31,038 bases of DNA, taken from IMG/VR virus record IMGVR_UViG_3300012936_002749, positions 1-31,038 of that record, one strand, 5' to 3'. The first letter of the stretch is position 1; the number at the start of each line of letters is the position of its first letter. The notes beneath the pieces are model-generated. The model did not search any database. It was not told the DNA's origin and worked only from the letters and a program-made list of their open reading frames with translations. Shown here one piece after another: positions 15,936 through 24,111 of the stretch. A program made the translations under genes and the position numbers. The DNA comes from a virus.

Positions 15936-16104
15936 AACCTATCTCCCGTTTTTTGGCCCATACTTCCCAATATTCCATTCGTTCATTAGTACTTAGCCGT
16001 TTTTCCTCATGTTCTTTGCATTTTTTAATATAATGCTTCATTTCGTGTTTTCGCCACTCTATACTATATCCATCAGGGTATAGCTCCGCTATTGTTTTGC
16101 CCAC
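15925..16104 (-). CDS. Small GTG-started protein, 59 aa
   Basis: Read directly from the minus strand: a GTG at 16102-16104 preceded by GGAGGG nine bases upstream, an in-frame TAA two codons before it, and 59 residues to a TAG that overlaps the next ATG. The protein is charged and helical (LYPDGYSIEWRKHEMKHYIK, then a KKCKEHEEKRLSTNERMEYW stretch). The in-frame upstream stop, strong Shine-Dalgarno, and 11-base overlap with the downstream gene are typical of a real gene here. It fills the only gap in this block. Function unknown. Confidence 0.72.
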   Translation of the reverse strand: MGKTIAELYPDGYSIEWRKHEMKHYIKKCKEHEEKRLSTNERMEYWEVWAKKREIGYED

Positions 16105-16130
16105 TTTTTATTTCCCTCCACAAGTTCATA

Positions 16131-16610
16131 TTATGTCCAAGGTCTGCCTGTGACAAGCCCACCTGAGTTTGGATTGTCTACCAGTGTATTAGTATCGTTA
16201 TTACCTGCGGTGTACATTGTAGGCAAGTCTGTTTTAGTTTTTGTATTATTTGCTCTGTAATATGTTGCACCGGTATCTGCGGCCGCAAGTCCTTTGCGTT
16301 TGCTTACAGCAATTCTTAGTTTTTCTTCTTGTCTTTGTCTTTTGTAACCGTTTGATCCTGAGTATCTAGGTATGCAATAAACTCTATCACCGTCAACCAA
16401 ACCTGCGGCTGTTAGTGTGTCACTTCCATGATCTGTTTGATTTATAGTTTTATCTTTTTGTGCTATTATTTCTGCATACATAGCAGTTATTATCTCTTGG
16501 CCTTCTACAGCCTGTGCTAATGCAGTCAAACCATTCATAGTTGTTGATCCCATTGTAACTGTTAAATCAAATTCTACTCCAGTTAATCCTTTACATCTAA
16601 TAGTTGCCAT
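16131..16610 (-). CDS. Protein with ubiquitin-like (beta-grasp) N-terminus, 159 aa
   Basis: Residues 1-85 resemble ubiquitin in layout: ATIRCKGLTGVEFDLTV fits a first beta hairpin (ubiquitin has a K-x-LTG-x4-L-x-V pattern), then a helix (about 24-40), a strand AEIIAQKDKT, and SDTLTAAGLVDGDRVYCIPR (61-97 region) where ubiquitin has its TL-x3-I-x3-S-x-L-x-LV-x-R strand. The segment ends PRYSGSNG where ubiquitin ends RLRGG. A lysine-rich then Asn/Gly-rich tail of about 60 residues follows (NNDTNTLVDNPNSGGLVT), so no free Gly-Gly end. The ATG overlaps the stop of the HAD gene by one base. It lies among likely virion genes. The fold assignment is by eye only. Confidence 0.5.
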   Translation of the reverse strand: MATIRCKGLTGVEFDLTVTMGSTTMNGLTALAQAVEGQEIITAMYAEIIAQKDKTINQTDHGSDTLTAAGLVDGDRVYCIPRYSGSNGYKRQRQEEKLRIAVSKRKGLAAADTGATYYRANNTKTKTDLPTMYTAGNNDTNTLVDNPNSGGLVTGRPWT

Positions 16611-17464
16611 TACGCTACCCTCATTTCTGTATCTATTGCTTGTTTGATTGCACTTGCTGTTCTTTCAAACTTGTGGTCTTTATACTTAAAACCAATTCCT
16701 CCGGCATTTTCCCAGGCATTAATGTTAACACCATAATCGTCAATTAATATATTAGATGTTCCGTCATCGTTTTTAGCAAACTTTTGTTTGTTGTGTGTAA
16801 TAAAAACATCTTTTGGTGGAAAAAATGATAGATTCTTTTTTATCCATTCACGCTTATGTGGTTCTGATCTTGGATCATCAGCAAGCGGAGAACTACAAAT
16901 ATAATATTCGCCTTTGACTTTTTGTATTAGACTCAATAATTGTTTTGCTTGAGGCAACAATGGAAGTTTTAACCAAAACTCGTCGGTGTCTCTTATTTTT
17001 TGTAATGCATCTTTTATATCATGTTCTTTATCTATTTTAGTAAAATGATCTACTTGCATTAGTTTTGCCCATTCGCCAAAGAAATCTGCAAGCACACCAT
17101 CCATATCAACATATATTTTTGTATTAGGTGATAAATCTCCAAGTGCTTCACGTAAATCAACAGCCATCATTTCTTGCATAATACTGCTAACTTTAGGCTG
17201 TTTAATCTCAAAAGAATGTCCACCTTCTAATAATGCTTGTTCGTATGCTGTAAACTTTTGTTTTTCTGCAAGCCCTAAATTAAACAGTACATTAGTACTG
17301 TTGCCTTTAACTTTTTTTGATAATGTAGGTGGACGCCCGTCCTTGTCTACTTTGAAACCAAACTTAGCCGCTTCAATGCTAGTTTGATTAACGCCAACAT
17401 CTGGAGTAGTATTAACACCTTTTACAATACGTCCTACACCTTCATCTAAATGTTCAATCTTCAA
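16610..17464 (-). CDS. HAD phosphatase (deoxyribonucleotidase-like) with extra N-terminal domain
   Basis: Residues 116-280 form a HAD phosphatase: IYVDMDGVLADFFGEW (Asp120 nucleophile, Asp122), an ICSSPLADDPRSEPHKREWI stretch (Ser of motif II), and NILIDDYGVNINAW (motif IV acids). The closest group I recognise is the 5'(3')-deoxyribonucleotidase/NT5C type. Residues 1-110 are extra: MKIEHLDEGVGRIVK, then a VDKDGRPPTL and FNLGL segment of unknown role, with a capsid-targeting-like start. The start is TTG, backed by a strong GGGGAG eight bases before it. A nucleotidase fused to a possible virion-targeting leader could act in the head or on the nucleotide pool; both are inference. Confidence 0.75.
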   Translation of the reverse strand: MKIEHLDEGVGRIVKGVNTTPDVGVNQTSIEAAKFGFKVDKDGRPPTLSKKVKGNSTNVLFNLGLAEKQKFTAYEQALLEGGHSFEIKQPKVSSIMQEMMAVDLREALGDLSPNTKIYVDMDGVLADFFGEWAKLMQVDHFTKIDKEHDIKDALQKIRDTDEFWLKLPLLPQAKQLLSLIQKVKGEYYICSSPLADDPRSEPHKREWIKKNLSFFPPKDVFITHNKQKFAKNDDGTSNILIDDYGVNINAWENAGGIGFKYKDHKFERTASAIKQAIDTEMRVA

Positions 17465-17660
17465 CTGGTTTCTCCCCTGTTAGATGTGGTTGACTAAACC
17501 AAAGTTTAAACCATTCTTTTGTGCCAGGTTGTATTTTTTTCTTACGCTGTATTTGTGCTTTTTCAGTGCCTGTTATGCTTATATTTTCTGGCACATAAGG
17601 AGTGAATCCTGTAAACTTGTTACGTATACCTGCAAGGTGCTGTAACTCTGCGATATCCAT
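17454..17660 (-). CDS. Small hypothetical late protein, 68 aa
   Basis: A 68-residue protein starting MDIAELQHLAGIRNKF, with a basic middle (EKAQIQRKKKIQPGTKEWFK) and two tryptophans. The ATG overlaps the stop of the 164-aa gene, and it overlaps the TTG-started HAD gene by 11 bases. The short amphipathic start followed by disorder is like its neighbours in this block. Not recognised. Confidence 0.55.
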   Translation of the reverse strand: MDIAELQHLAGIRNKFTGFTPYVPENISITGTEKAQIQRKKKIQPGTKEWFKLWFSQPHLTGEKPVED

Positions 17661-18154
17661 TATGCCGCCGCTTTGTCTGCCTTTTGAATCCCAATATAAC
17701 GATTCAAATATTGTTGATGCACTTCACTGCCTACCATTGCTTCTGCCGCTTTTGGATCAACATTGTATTTTTCTAACCAAGTTTTAGCTTGTGGATCTCC
17801 TGTAAACCAACGTCTTAACATATGCATGATACCTTCATTCAAATCTGCCATTTCGTCAGCAATGATTTCAGCTACAAGTGCTTTCATATCACCATCACCT
17901 AACAGTTCATCTTTTGTATTTTCTATGTTAAACTTTTTGCAATATTCTATCAATCCAGTTTCACACATTTTTTCTAACATTGATGTGTCTTTTTTATTTT
18001 CTCTATATTTTTCTACAGCTGGAAAAAAGTTTTTTCTATAAAACATAGGATCGTTACGCATGAATATAAGTAAATCACTCGGCACATCATAATCCGGTTT
18101 AGGAACTATTTCTTGTGGAATATCCATATCGTTAAATTCATTTATTTTTACCAT
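17660..18154 (-). CDS. Helical late protein of unknown function, 164 aa
   Basis: Predicted all-helical and soluble. It begins MVKINEFNDMDIPQEIVP and carries acidic helices (MKALVAEIIADEMADLNEGI), with the tail LNRYIGIQKADKAAA. No membrane helix or catalytic motif is visible. It overlaps the 832-aa gene by seven bases and is coupled to the next gene. Part of a late block; perhaps a virion or head component, from context only. Confidence 0.55.
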   Translation of the reverse strand: MVKINEFNDMDIPQEIVPKPDYDVPSDLLIFMRNDPMFYRKNFFPAVEKYRENKKDTSMLEKMCETGLIEYCKKFNIENTKDELLGDGDMKALVAEIIADEMADLNEGIMHMLRRWFTGDPQAKTWLEKYNVDPKAAEAMVGSEVHQQYLNRYIGIQKADKAAA

Positions 18155-20646
18155 TTTCTACAACTCCAATATCTTGCCTTATGTCTTGGACCTGGGTTAT
18201 CGCAGTTATGTCTTGCACGAAAACTTCTGCGTCTTTCTGGGTTAGACTTTTTGATTTTAGCACCTTTTTGACCAAAGTTAACTTTTACTACATTGCCTTT
18301 TGGATTCTTTACGTATACTTTGAACTTTTTAACATCACCTGCCATAGGCTTACCAAGTTTAACTTTACGTCCTTGGTATTCTGCTTCGTCAACCATTTCG
18401 TCTTCGTTGAACCATAGAACACCGTATGCTTCAAAAAACTCGTTATCATCATGGAAAGTAACTTCTTGCATTTTACTTTCTTTAATAAATGTACGTTGCT
18501 TTAATGAACCATCTTTGTTGTGTGTTTTTCCATATTTTTGTTCCCACTCGGCACGTTCTTTAAAGTTAAATGTTCCTTTAGGTCGTGCAGTTACACTTTC
18601 TGTTTGTCCCATACGTATTTTCCTTAACTCATCTTGTATTATTTTGTCTGCTTCGCCCACATCAAAGTCTGACATAAATCCTTGATCTTGTGCCGCTCTC
18701 ATCATTGCCTCAAAATATTGATCTTCGGTTGCTTGTGCCGCAAACCTTGCAGGTATTACGGAATCATATTTGTCTTTTACATATTGTCTTAACGCTTGCT
18801 CAGGTCCAGCTTCTACTTTATTAATAACAGCTTGTGCATCTGCAACTGCTGTTTTTACTGCTGGATTTGATAGTTCTGCAGGTGTTAAGTTACCTACTAT
18901 TTCTTTTGCAAGTTCTGCTTGTTCTGCAGGAGTTCCTACATTTGGTAAGTTGGCTACACCTGCTTGTGCAATAGTGGCAATTTTATCAGTGTCATTTTCT
19001 TGTCTAGCACTATTGATAGCATCGTTGGTAGTTTTTATAACGTCTGCAGGTGTGCTTGCACCTGAAAAATCTACAACTGATTGTGGTTCACCAGGTGTTC
19101 CTAACTGAGGTGCTGTAGTATTTACATTAACAGGCTCTTCTGCACTTCCGCCTTGAAAACCAGAAGTGCCACCGCTGGTATCATTTTGTCCTAGTCCTGC
19201 TTGAGCATTTGCACCAGCATCTGTGTCTACATTAGGAGGTGTTGGATTAGTTGTGTCAACATTAGGTGCTGTTCCACCTCCTTGTGGTGCAGATAATGTT
19301 GGTGCTGTTGTATTTTCAGGCTCACCAGCTATTGCAGTTCCTCTTGGTGTTGTTGTATCATTACCACCGCCAATACGTTTTTGTGCATAAAACTCTATCG
19401 CGGCATCTCTTTCAGCTTTAGAAGCATTAGGATTTTGCATAATACTATTAGCTTGTTGATCCGTAGTAACTGTTACTGCTCCTGAATCTGTTGCTGGTGC
19501 AACATCTGTATTAGTACCTGTAGTAGGTTGTTCAGGAGCTGTTGTGTTTACATTAGGCTGTTGTCCTTGTATTGTTCCTTGCGGAAACATTTTTTGAAGT
19601 TGTTCTTGACTACCGTATGTTCTAACAACTACTCCGTTTTCTGTGTTATCCACATAAGGTTTTTTTCTATCTATATTAAAGTTGCCTCGCTTACCGTTAG
19701 GCATTATCATAAATTCTTTTTCTGGTTTTGCGGCTGGTGCTTGTTTCTGTGTTGGTAACGGTTGATCACCACCCGGGCCTGATGGTAGTTCACCACCTTT
19801 TAATGGATCACCTAAAGGAGCTCCTCCGGGTTCAGTTGCTGGTGTTTGTGCTTTTGCTTTTGGTAATGCTTGATCACCACCTGGTCCAGTTGGTAGTTCT
19901 TTGCCCTTTAGTGGATCACCTAACGGAGCCCCGCCTGGTTCAGTTACTGGTGCCTGTGCAGGTTGTTTTGTTGTAGGCAGTGGTTGATCGCCACCTGGTC
20001 CTGTTGGCGGTGGAGCCATTGTGTTAGTTGGTGTTCCGTCTGGTCTTGCTTTAGGTCTAGGGCTTGTTGCAGGTGCCCCTTGTTTTGCCCTTTGCTGTGT
20101 AGGTGTTAGTGGAACTTCCTGTGGATTATATGGTGCATCTCTATTTGCTACACCAGCGGCTTGTGAATTTGCTATTGATGCTCTAGTTTGTGGACCTACA
20201 ATACCATCAACTTGTAAACCTTGATTTGTTTGAAAGTTACGTACAGCCTGTTCAGTTTTTGGTCCAAAAATGCCGTCTTGTTCTGCTGGTGGCATGCCTA
20301 GTTGTTGCTGTAATGCTTTAACTTCAGGACCTCTGCTACCTTGCCGTAAAAGGTTTTCATTTAGTTGTTGCTCACTTAGGTTAAATTCAATATCAAAGTT
20401 TGAATAACCTTTATCAAATAATTTATGTGCTATTCTTTTTGCAACTATTTTTTGTTGTTTTTCGGATAAACTTTTCTTTATCGGTATTGATAATACTTGT
20501 TTATTGCTTTCGCTTTCAAACATTTCATATTCAAAAGAATCTTCCATTAATCCTATATTTGCTGTTGATAAAACGCTGTCGACAATAATGTCTCTATTCT
20601 CATTGATGCCTTTATTATCAATAACAATATTAATAAAATTTTTCAT
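18148..20646 (-). CDS. Large multi-domain late protein with peptidoglycan-binding domain and Gly/Pro repeats, 832 aa
   Basis: Four parts can be seen. Residues 1-95 are a helical N-terminus (MKNFINIVIDNKGINENRD). About 100-160 is a PG_binding_1-type domain (RQGSRGPEVKALQQQLG, then DGIFGPKTEQAVRNFQ and VDGIVGPQTRASI), closely like the one in the endolysin. About 195-310 is Pro/Gly-rich with repeats around GPGGDQ-x-LP and EPGGAPLGDPLKG. The long middle is Gln/Asn/Thr-rich and disordered, and the C-terminus is basic with paired cysteines (CDNPGPRHKARYWSCRKW), a tail I recall from other marine T4-like phage proteins. It is the first gene after a late promoter, with AAGGAT before the ATG. A cell-wall-contacting virion or core protein is likely; no enzyme motif is visible. 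Confidence 0.7.
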   Translation of the reverse strand: MKNFINIVIDNKGINENRDIIVDSVLSTANIGLMEDSFEYEMFESESNKQVLSIPIKKSLSEKQQKIVAKRIAHKLFDKGYSNFDIEFNLSEQQLNENLLRQGSRGPEVKALQQQLGMPPAEQDGIFGPKTEQAVRNFQTNQGLQVDGIVGPQTRASIANSQAAGVANRDAPYNPQEVPLTPTQQRAKQGAPATSPRPKARPDGTPTNTMAPPPTGPGGDQPLPTTKQPAQAPVTEPGGAPLGDPLKGKELPTGPGGDQALPKAKAQTPATEPGGAPLGDPLKGGELPSGPGGDQPLPTQKQAPAAKPEKEFMIMPNGKRGNFNIDRKKPYVDNTENGVVVRTYGSQEQLQKMFPQGTIQGQQPNVNTTAPEQPTTGTNTDVAPATDSGAVTVTTDQQANSIMQNPNASKAERDAAIEFYAQKRIGGGNDTTTPRGTAIAGEPENTTAPTLSAPQGGGTAPNVDTTNPTPPNVDTDAGANAQAGLGQNDTSGGTSGFQGGSAEEPVNVNTTAPQLGTPGEPQSVVDFSGASTPADVIKTTNDAINSARQENDTDKIATIAQAGVANLPNVGTPAEQAELAKEIVGNLTPAELSNPAVKTAVADAQAVINKVEAGPEQALRQYVKDKYDSVIPARFAAQATEDQYFEAMMRAAQDQGFMSDFDVGEADKIIQDELRKIRMGQTESVTARPKGTFNFKERAEWEQKYGKTHNKDGSLKQRTFIKESKMQEVTFHDDNEFFEAYGVLWFNEDEMVDEAEYQGRKVKLGKPMAGDVKKFKVYVKNPKGNVVKVNFGQKGAKIKKSNPERRRSFRARHNCDNPGPRHKARYWSCRKW
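19763..20010 (-). repeat. In-frame Gly/Pro repeat, about 2.3 units, 108-114 bases each
   Basis: Three copies of a block beginning with a GGDQ-x-LP-encoding segment (at about 19763, 19871 and 19985 in plus coordinates) are separated by 108 and 114 bases, that is 36 and 38 codons. Two full units also share EPGGAPLGDPLKG. The copies have diverged at synonymous positions, so the duplication is old and the peptide is under selection. It lies inside the 832-aa gene and likely forms a flexible linker. Confidence 0.85.
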
Positions 20647-20669
20647 GCTGAAATCCTTATACTCTATGT

Positions 20670-20677
20670 GTATTTAT
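20670..20677 (-). promoter_or_regulatory. T4-type late promoter octamer
   Basis: Minus-strand ATAAATAC, preceded by AG, 23 bases before the ATG at 20646. It fits exactly in the short gap between the 226-aa gene stop (20678) and the 832-aa gene start, and matches the other late sites of this window in sequence and spacing. Confidence 0.75.
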
Positions 20678-21358
20678 CTATTCAGCAAAAACATACTTAT
20701 CAATTCGTTGAATGTTATCGCCAACCAGCATCTGTGCTATCATTAATGTTTTTTGATCACGCACATAAAAGTATAAACCTTTTACATAATGACCAGAAGC
20801 ACAGTAATCTTTTGCTTTGTCGCCCATTTTTGCTAACTTAGGATTTGCAGTAATCCATTTAGATAAAGTAGGACTGCCTGTTTTATTACCTAATGTTACC
20901 ATATACTCGTACTTAGGCTTCTTTTTGCTCAATATTACATTTTGATCAGCTGTTAGTATAGTAATATTTTCTGGATTAGGTTCCCAAAACTCTACATAAC
21001 TATGTCGTAATTTATTTGCTAGTTTTACAAGCATTTTGCGATTATTACTGTATATTATTAGATTACCCATTTCGCAACGTATTTTATAATCCGTAGCTTT
21101 TTTTAAATCTCTGTATATAGTAATAGCGTCCCAGAAATCTGTTGTTTGAATCTTATCAAATGGTCCATAACGTTGCGGAAGCATTATTTCTTTAGATCTA
21201 GGATTAGAATGTGTGTTTATTATATCTAACTTTTTTTGTGCGTATTGTAACCCGCCGTGTTGAAACTCTGTTCTAAATATATAAGCAAGTTGATTTCGTA
21301 TCGAAAGTTTGTATAGGTATGTATTATAGTGTAATTTTCTTGTTTCAAACAGTTTCAT
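20678..21358 (-). CDS. Basic protein of unknown function, 226 aa
   Basis: A soluble basic protein: [39 protein letters not shown], and a final YVFAE. There is a pattern of helix-strand-helix with lysine-rich loops, compatible with RNA or DNA binding, but I found no named motif. It begins 14 bases within the end of the Clp gene, so it is translated with it. A role linked to proteolysis or regulation is possible only by position. Confidence 0.55.
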   Translation of the reverse strand: MKLFETRKLHYNTYLYKLSIRNQLAYIFRTEFQHGGLQYAQKKLDIINTHSNPRSKEIMLPQRYGPFDKIQTTDFWDAITIYRDLKKATDYKIRCEMGNLIIYSNNRKMLVKLANKLRHSYVEFWEPNPENITILTADQNVILSKKKPKYEYMVTLGNKTGSPTLSKWITANPKLAKMGDKAKDYCASGHYVKGLYFYVRDQKTLMIAQMLVGDNIQRIDKYVFAE

Positions 21359-23588
21359 GTTCTACTTCAATAACATCAATACAAATCTCATCTCTATAAT
21401 CGATTACAATACTACCTCCATCTTTTAGATTACCAAACAACATTTTTTTACTTAAAGGACGTTTAATTTTGCTATCAATAACACGTTGCAAAGGCCTAGC
21501 ACCCATTTTAGGATCAAACCCTTCATCTACAAGATAGTCTAAAGCCTCGTCTGTAATAGTTACAGCGATATCTTTCTTTTTTACTTGCTCTTTTAGTTCA
21601 ACTAAAAACTTACCAACTATTTTTAACATAACTTCTTTACTTAGTTTGCCAAAAGTAATAACACCATCTAGTCTATTTCTAAACTCTGGAGTAAAAAACT
21701 TTTTAAGAGTTGTATCTTCATAGTCTCTTTCCATTGATTCGCCAAAACCTATTTGATTCTTTTCAGCTTCTTGTGCGCCTAGGTTAGTAGTTAGTATGAG
21801 TGTGCAGTTACGAGCATCAGCTTCTTTACCATTGCTTCCTGTGATAGTACCATTGTCCATTATTTGTAATAAGATACTAGATACATCAGGGTGTGCTTTC
21901 TCTATTTCATCTAACAACAAAACACAGTTAGGATTTTCTTGTAATCTATCTATAAGCAATCCGCCTGCATTATCTTCATATCCAACATATCCTGGAGGTG
22001 ATCCTATAAGTTTACTAATACTGTGTTTTTCTTGATATTCACTCATATCAAATCTAACAAGTTTTACACCCATTTGTACACTTAACTGTTTTGCAAGTTC
22101 AGTTTTACCAACACCTGTAGGACCCATAAAAACAAATGATCCAATAGGTTTGTTTTCACTTTTTAGGCCTGCTTGTGCTACTAAGATTTTATCTACAATA
22201 TCTTCAATAGCGTTATCCTGTCCATACACTTGTGCTTTTAAGTTATCCTCTAGATGTGCTAAATTTTCACTCTCACGTTCCTTAACTTGCTCTTCTGGTA
22301 ACTTAATCATTTTAGCAAGTTCATATTGAATGCTTTCTTTATCAACAAGTTTGTTTTCAGTTATGTCACGCACTTTAAATCTAGCACATGCAACATCTAT
22401 CAAATCAATAGCTTTGTCAGGCAGTTTTTTGTCTGTTTGATATTTGATACTTAAATCAACTGCGGCATCTATAGCTTCTTCAGTAATTTTTACGCTGTGA
22501 AACTCTTCGTAATATTTTGTAACACCTAACAATATTTCCCTTGTTGTTTCTCTATCCGGTTCGTCAATGTTTACTCTTTGGAACCTACGCATTAATGCAC
22601 GATCTTTTTCAAAAAACTTTCTGTATTCTTCCCAAGTTGTACTTGCTACAACACTTATGTTTCCTTTTGCTAATGCTGGTTTCAACAAGTTTGCTAAGTC
22701 GTTGCTATTACCACTGCCGCCTGCACCAGCACCACTAATCATATGTGCTTCGTCAATAAACATAATAGTTTGACCTTTATTTTTTAATCCAGATAAAACA
22801 AGTTTAAATCTTTCTTCAAAGTCTCCCCTATACTTACTGCCAGCTAACATTGCTCCAATATCTAAACTAAACACTGTGTATTCTGTTAAGAACTTTGGTA
22901 CGTTACCATTAACGATTTGATAAGCAAGTCCTTCAGCAATCGCAGTTTTACCTACACCTGGATCACCAACCATAAGGACATTGCTTTTTGTGCGTCTTCC
23001 TAATGCTAATGCAACTTGTTCTATTTCATCATCTCTACCAATCACTGGATCGATTTTGTTTAATGCTACTTGTTGATTTAAGTCAACTGCAAAATCTCTT
23101 AGTGCTTTATTTGCAATACCTTTATTAGCGGCTTCGTCAACATCTTGGAAAAACTCGCTTTCGTTGCTCATGTATTCTTGAAACTTATCTTTTTTAATAC
23201 CTACTTTTTGTGTAATAAAAAATGCCCAACTTTTCTTTTCAGTAAGAATACTAATAAACACGTCTGGTATAGTTATATCATTTCTACCTTGAAATAAAAC
23301 TTGTGTAAAAGCTCTATTTAATACACGCTCTACAGCTGATGTTTTTTTAGGCTTAAACTTTTTTTCTTCTATTTTTATATTTTCTAAATGTGTTTTTAGA
23401 TAATTTTCAAGTTCTTTTTTCATAAACTCTACATCAACACCATAACCATTTATCATTGTGCCAAACGTATCTTCACATAGCATGGCAAAAAGTAAATGCT
23501 CAAGTGTAATGTATTCATGTTGTAATTTTTTAGCATCGCTAACAGCTTTGTCAAATACTGCTTTTAACTCTTTGCTAGGTTCAACCAT
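21345..23588 (-). CDS. ClpA-type AAA+ unfoldase
   Basis: 747 residues, close to E. coli ClpA (758) and without the ClpB middle domain. An N-domain (about 1-145) precedes D1 with Walker A GDPGVGKT (208-215) and Walker B FIDEAH (277-282), and D2 with Walker A GPTGVGKT (489-496) and Walker B LLLDE (557-561). The D2 loop NQIGFGES holds IGF at 613-615, the tripeptide by which ClpA/ClpX dock on ClpP; ClpB lacks it. No clpP gene is in the window, so the enzyme may team with host ClpP to redirect proteolysis. It overlaps the deformylase gene (8 bases) and the 226-aa gene (14 bases). All ATPase motifs look intact. Confidence 0.92.
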   Translation of the reverse strand: MVEPSKELKAVFDKAVSDAKKLQHEYITLEHLLFAMLCEDTFGTMINGYGVDVEFMKKELENYLKTHLENIKIEEKKFKPKKTSAVERVLNRAFTQVLFQGRNDITIPDVFISILTEKKSWAFFITQKVGIKKDKFQEYMSNESEFFQDVDEAANKGIANKALRDFAVDLNQQVALNKIDPVIGRDDEIEQVALALGRRTKSNVLMVGDPGVGKTAIAEGLAYQIVNGNVPKFLTEYTVFSLDIGAMLAGSKYRGDFEERFKLVLSGLKNKGQTIMFIDEAHMISGAGAGGSGNSNDLANLLKPALAKGNISVVASTTWEEYRKFFEKDRALMRRFQRVNIDEPDRETTREILLGVTKYYEEFHSVKITEEAIDAAVDLSIKYQTDKKLPDKAIDLIDVACARFKVRDITENKLVDKESIQYELAKMIKLPEEQVKERESENLAHLEDNLKAQVYGQDNAIEDIVDKILVAQAGLKSENKPIGSFVFMGPTGVGKTELAKQLSVQMGVKLVRFDMSEYQEKHSISKLIGSPPGYVGYEDNAGGLLIDRLQENPNCVLLLDEIEKAHPDVSSILLQIMDNGTITGSNGKEADARNCTLILTTNLGAQEAEKNQIGFGESMERDYEDTTLKKFFTPEFRNRLDGVITFGKLSKEVMLKIVGKFLVELKEQVKKKDIAVTITDEALDYLVDEGFDPKMGARPLQRVIDSKIKRPLSKKMLFGNLKDGGSIVIDYRDEICIDVIEVEHETV

Positions 23589-24111
23589 TAACTTTATTCC
23601 TTTTTTCTGCTTTTAGTCTTTTCTTTTCAGCCATTTCAAGTTTTAATTTGCTTACTCTATCTATAAACTGAATACCATACAAATGATCATATTCATGTAA
23701 AAATATTCTAGCGTCTATTGCATCAAACTTTGCTTCTATATGTATAACATCTTTTCTGTTATCTGTCAAGGTATCAAACTCAACCATACAACTTATAGGA
23801 CGTCTTATACTTAACATTAAACCTGGATGGCTAAGACAACCTTCCTTGTCTGATTCGATTTCTTCACTCAAACCTTTGATAATAGGATTCATAACTATAA
23901 CAGGGTCGCCATGCTGTTTATTGAGTAATGCTCTCATAACAAATATTTGATAAGGAAATCCTACTTGGTTTGCACTTAATCCTAAACCATCATGCTTCAT
24001 CATTAGATCAATCATGTCTAATGCTATAGGAGCAGGATGCATCATATTAAAATCAAAACGTTCTAGTTTTGTTTCTAATCTTCCGTCAGGTGCTAATACT
24101 AGTTCCATCAT
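23581..24111 (-). CDS. def: Peptide deformylase
   Basis: 176 residues with all three family motifs: GLGLSANQVG (42-51), EGCLS (90-94, metal ligand Cys92), and HEYDH (139-143, two His ligands and the catalytic Glu140). It removes formyl from nascent peptides using Fe2+ or a similar metal. Phage deformylases are known from marine myoviruses and are thought to help process proteins such as short-lived photosystem components in cyanophages. Here the partner is unclear, but it sits in an overlapping chain with DnaJ (upstream, 26-base overlap) and ClpA (downstream), a protein-quality set. The N-terminus is shorter than some bacterial PDFs. Two adjacent ATG codons could start it. Confidence 0.93.
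   Translation of the reverse strand: MMELVLAPDGRLETKLERFDFNMMHPAPIALDMIDLMMKHDGLGLSANQVGFPYQIFVMRALLNKQHGDPVIVMNPIIKGLSEEIESDKEGCLSHPGLMLSIRRPISCMVEFDTLTDNRKDVIHIEAKFDAIDARIFLHEYDHLYGIQFIDRVSKLKLEMAEKKRLKAEKRNKVNG

Noticed and set aside
18293-19108. Plus-strand frames of 130 and 112 aa
   Set aside because: They lie opposite the 832-aa gene, whose domains and C-terminal motif are clear. The plus frames have no start signals.
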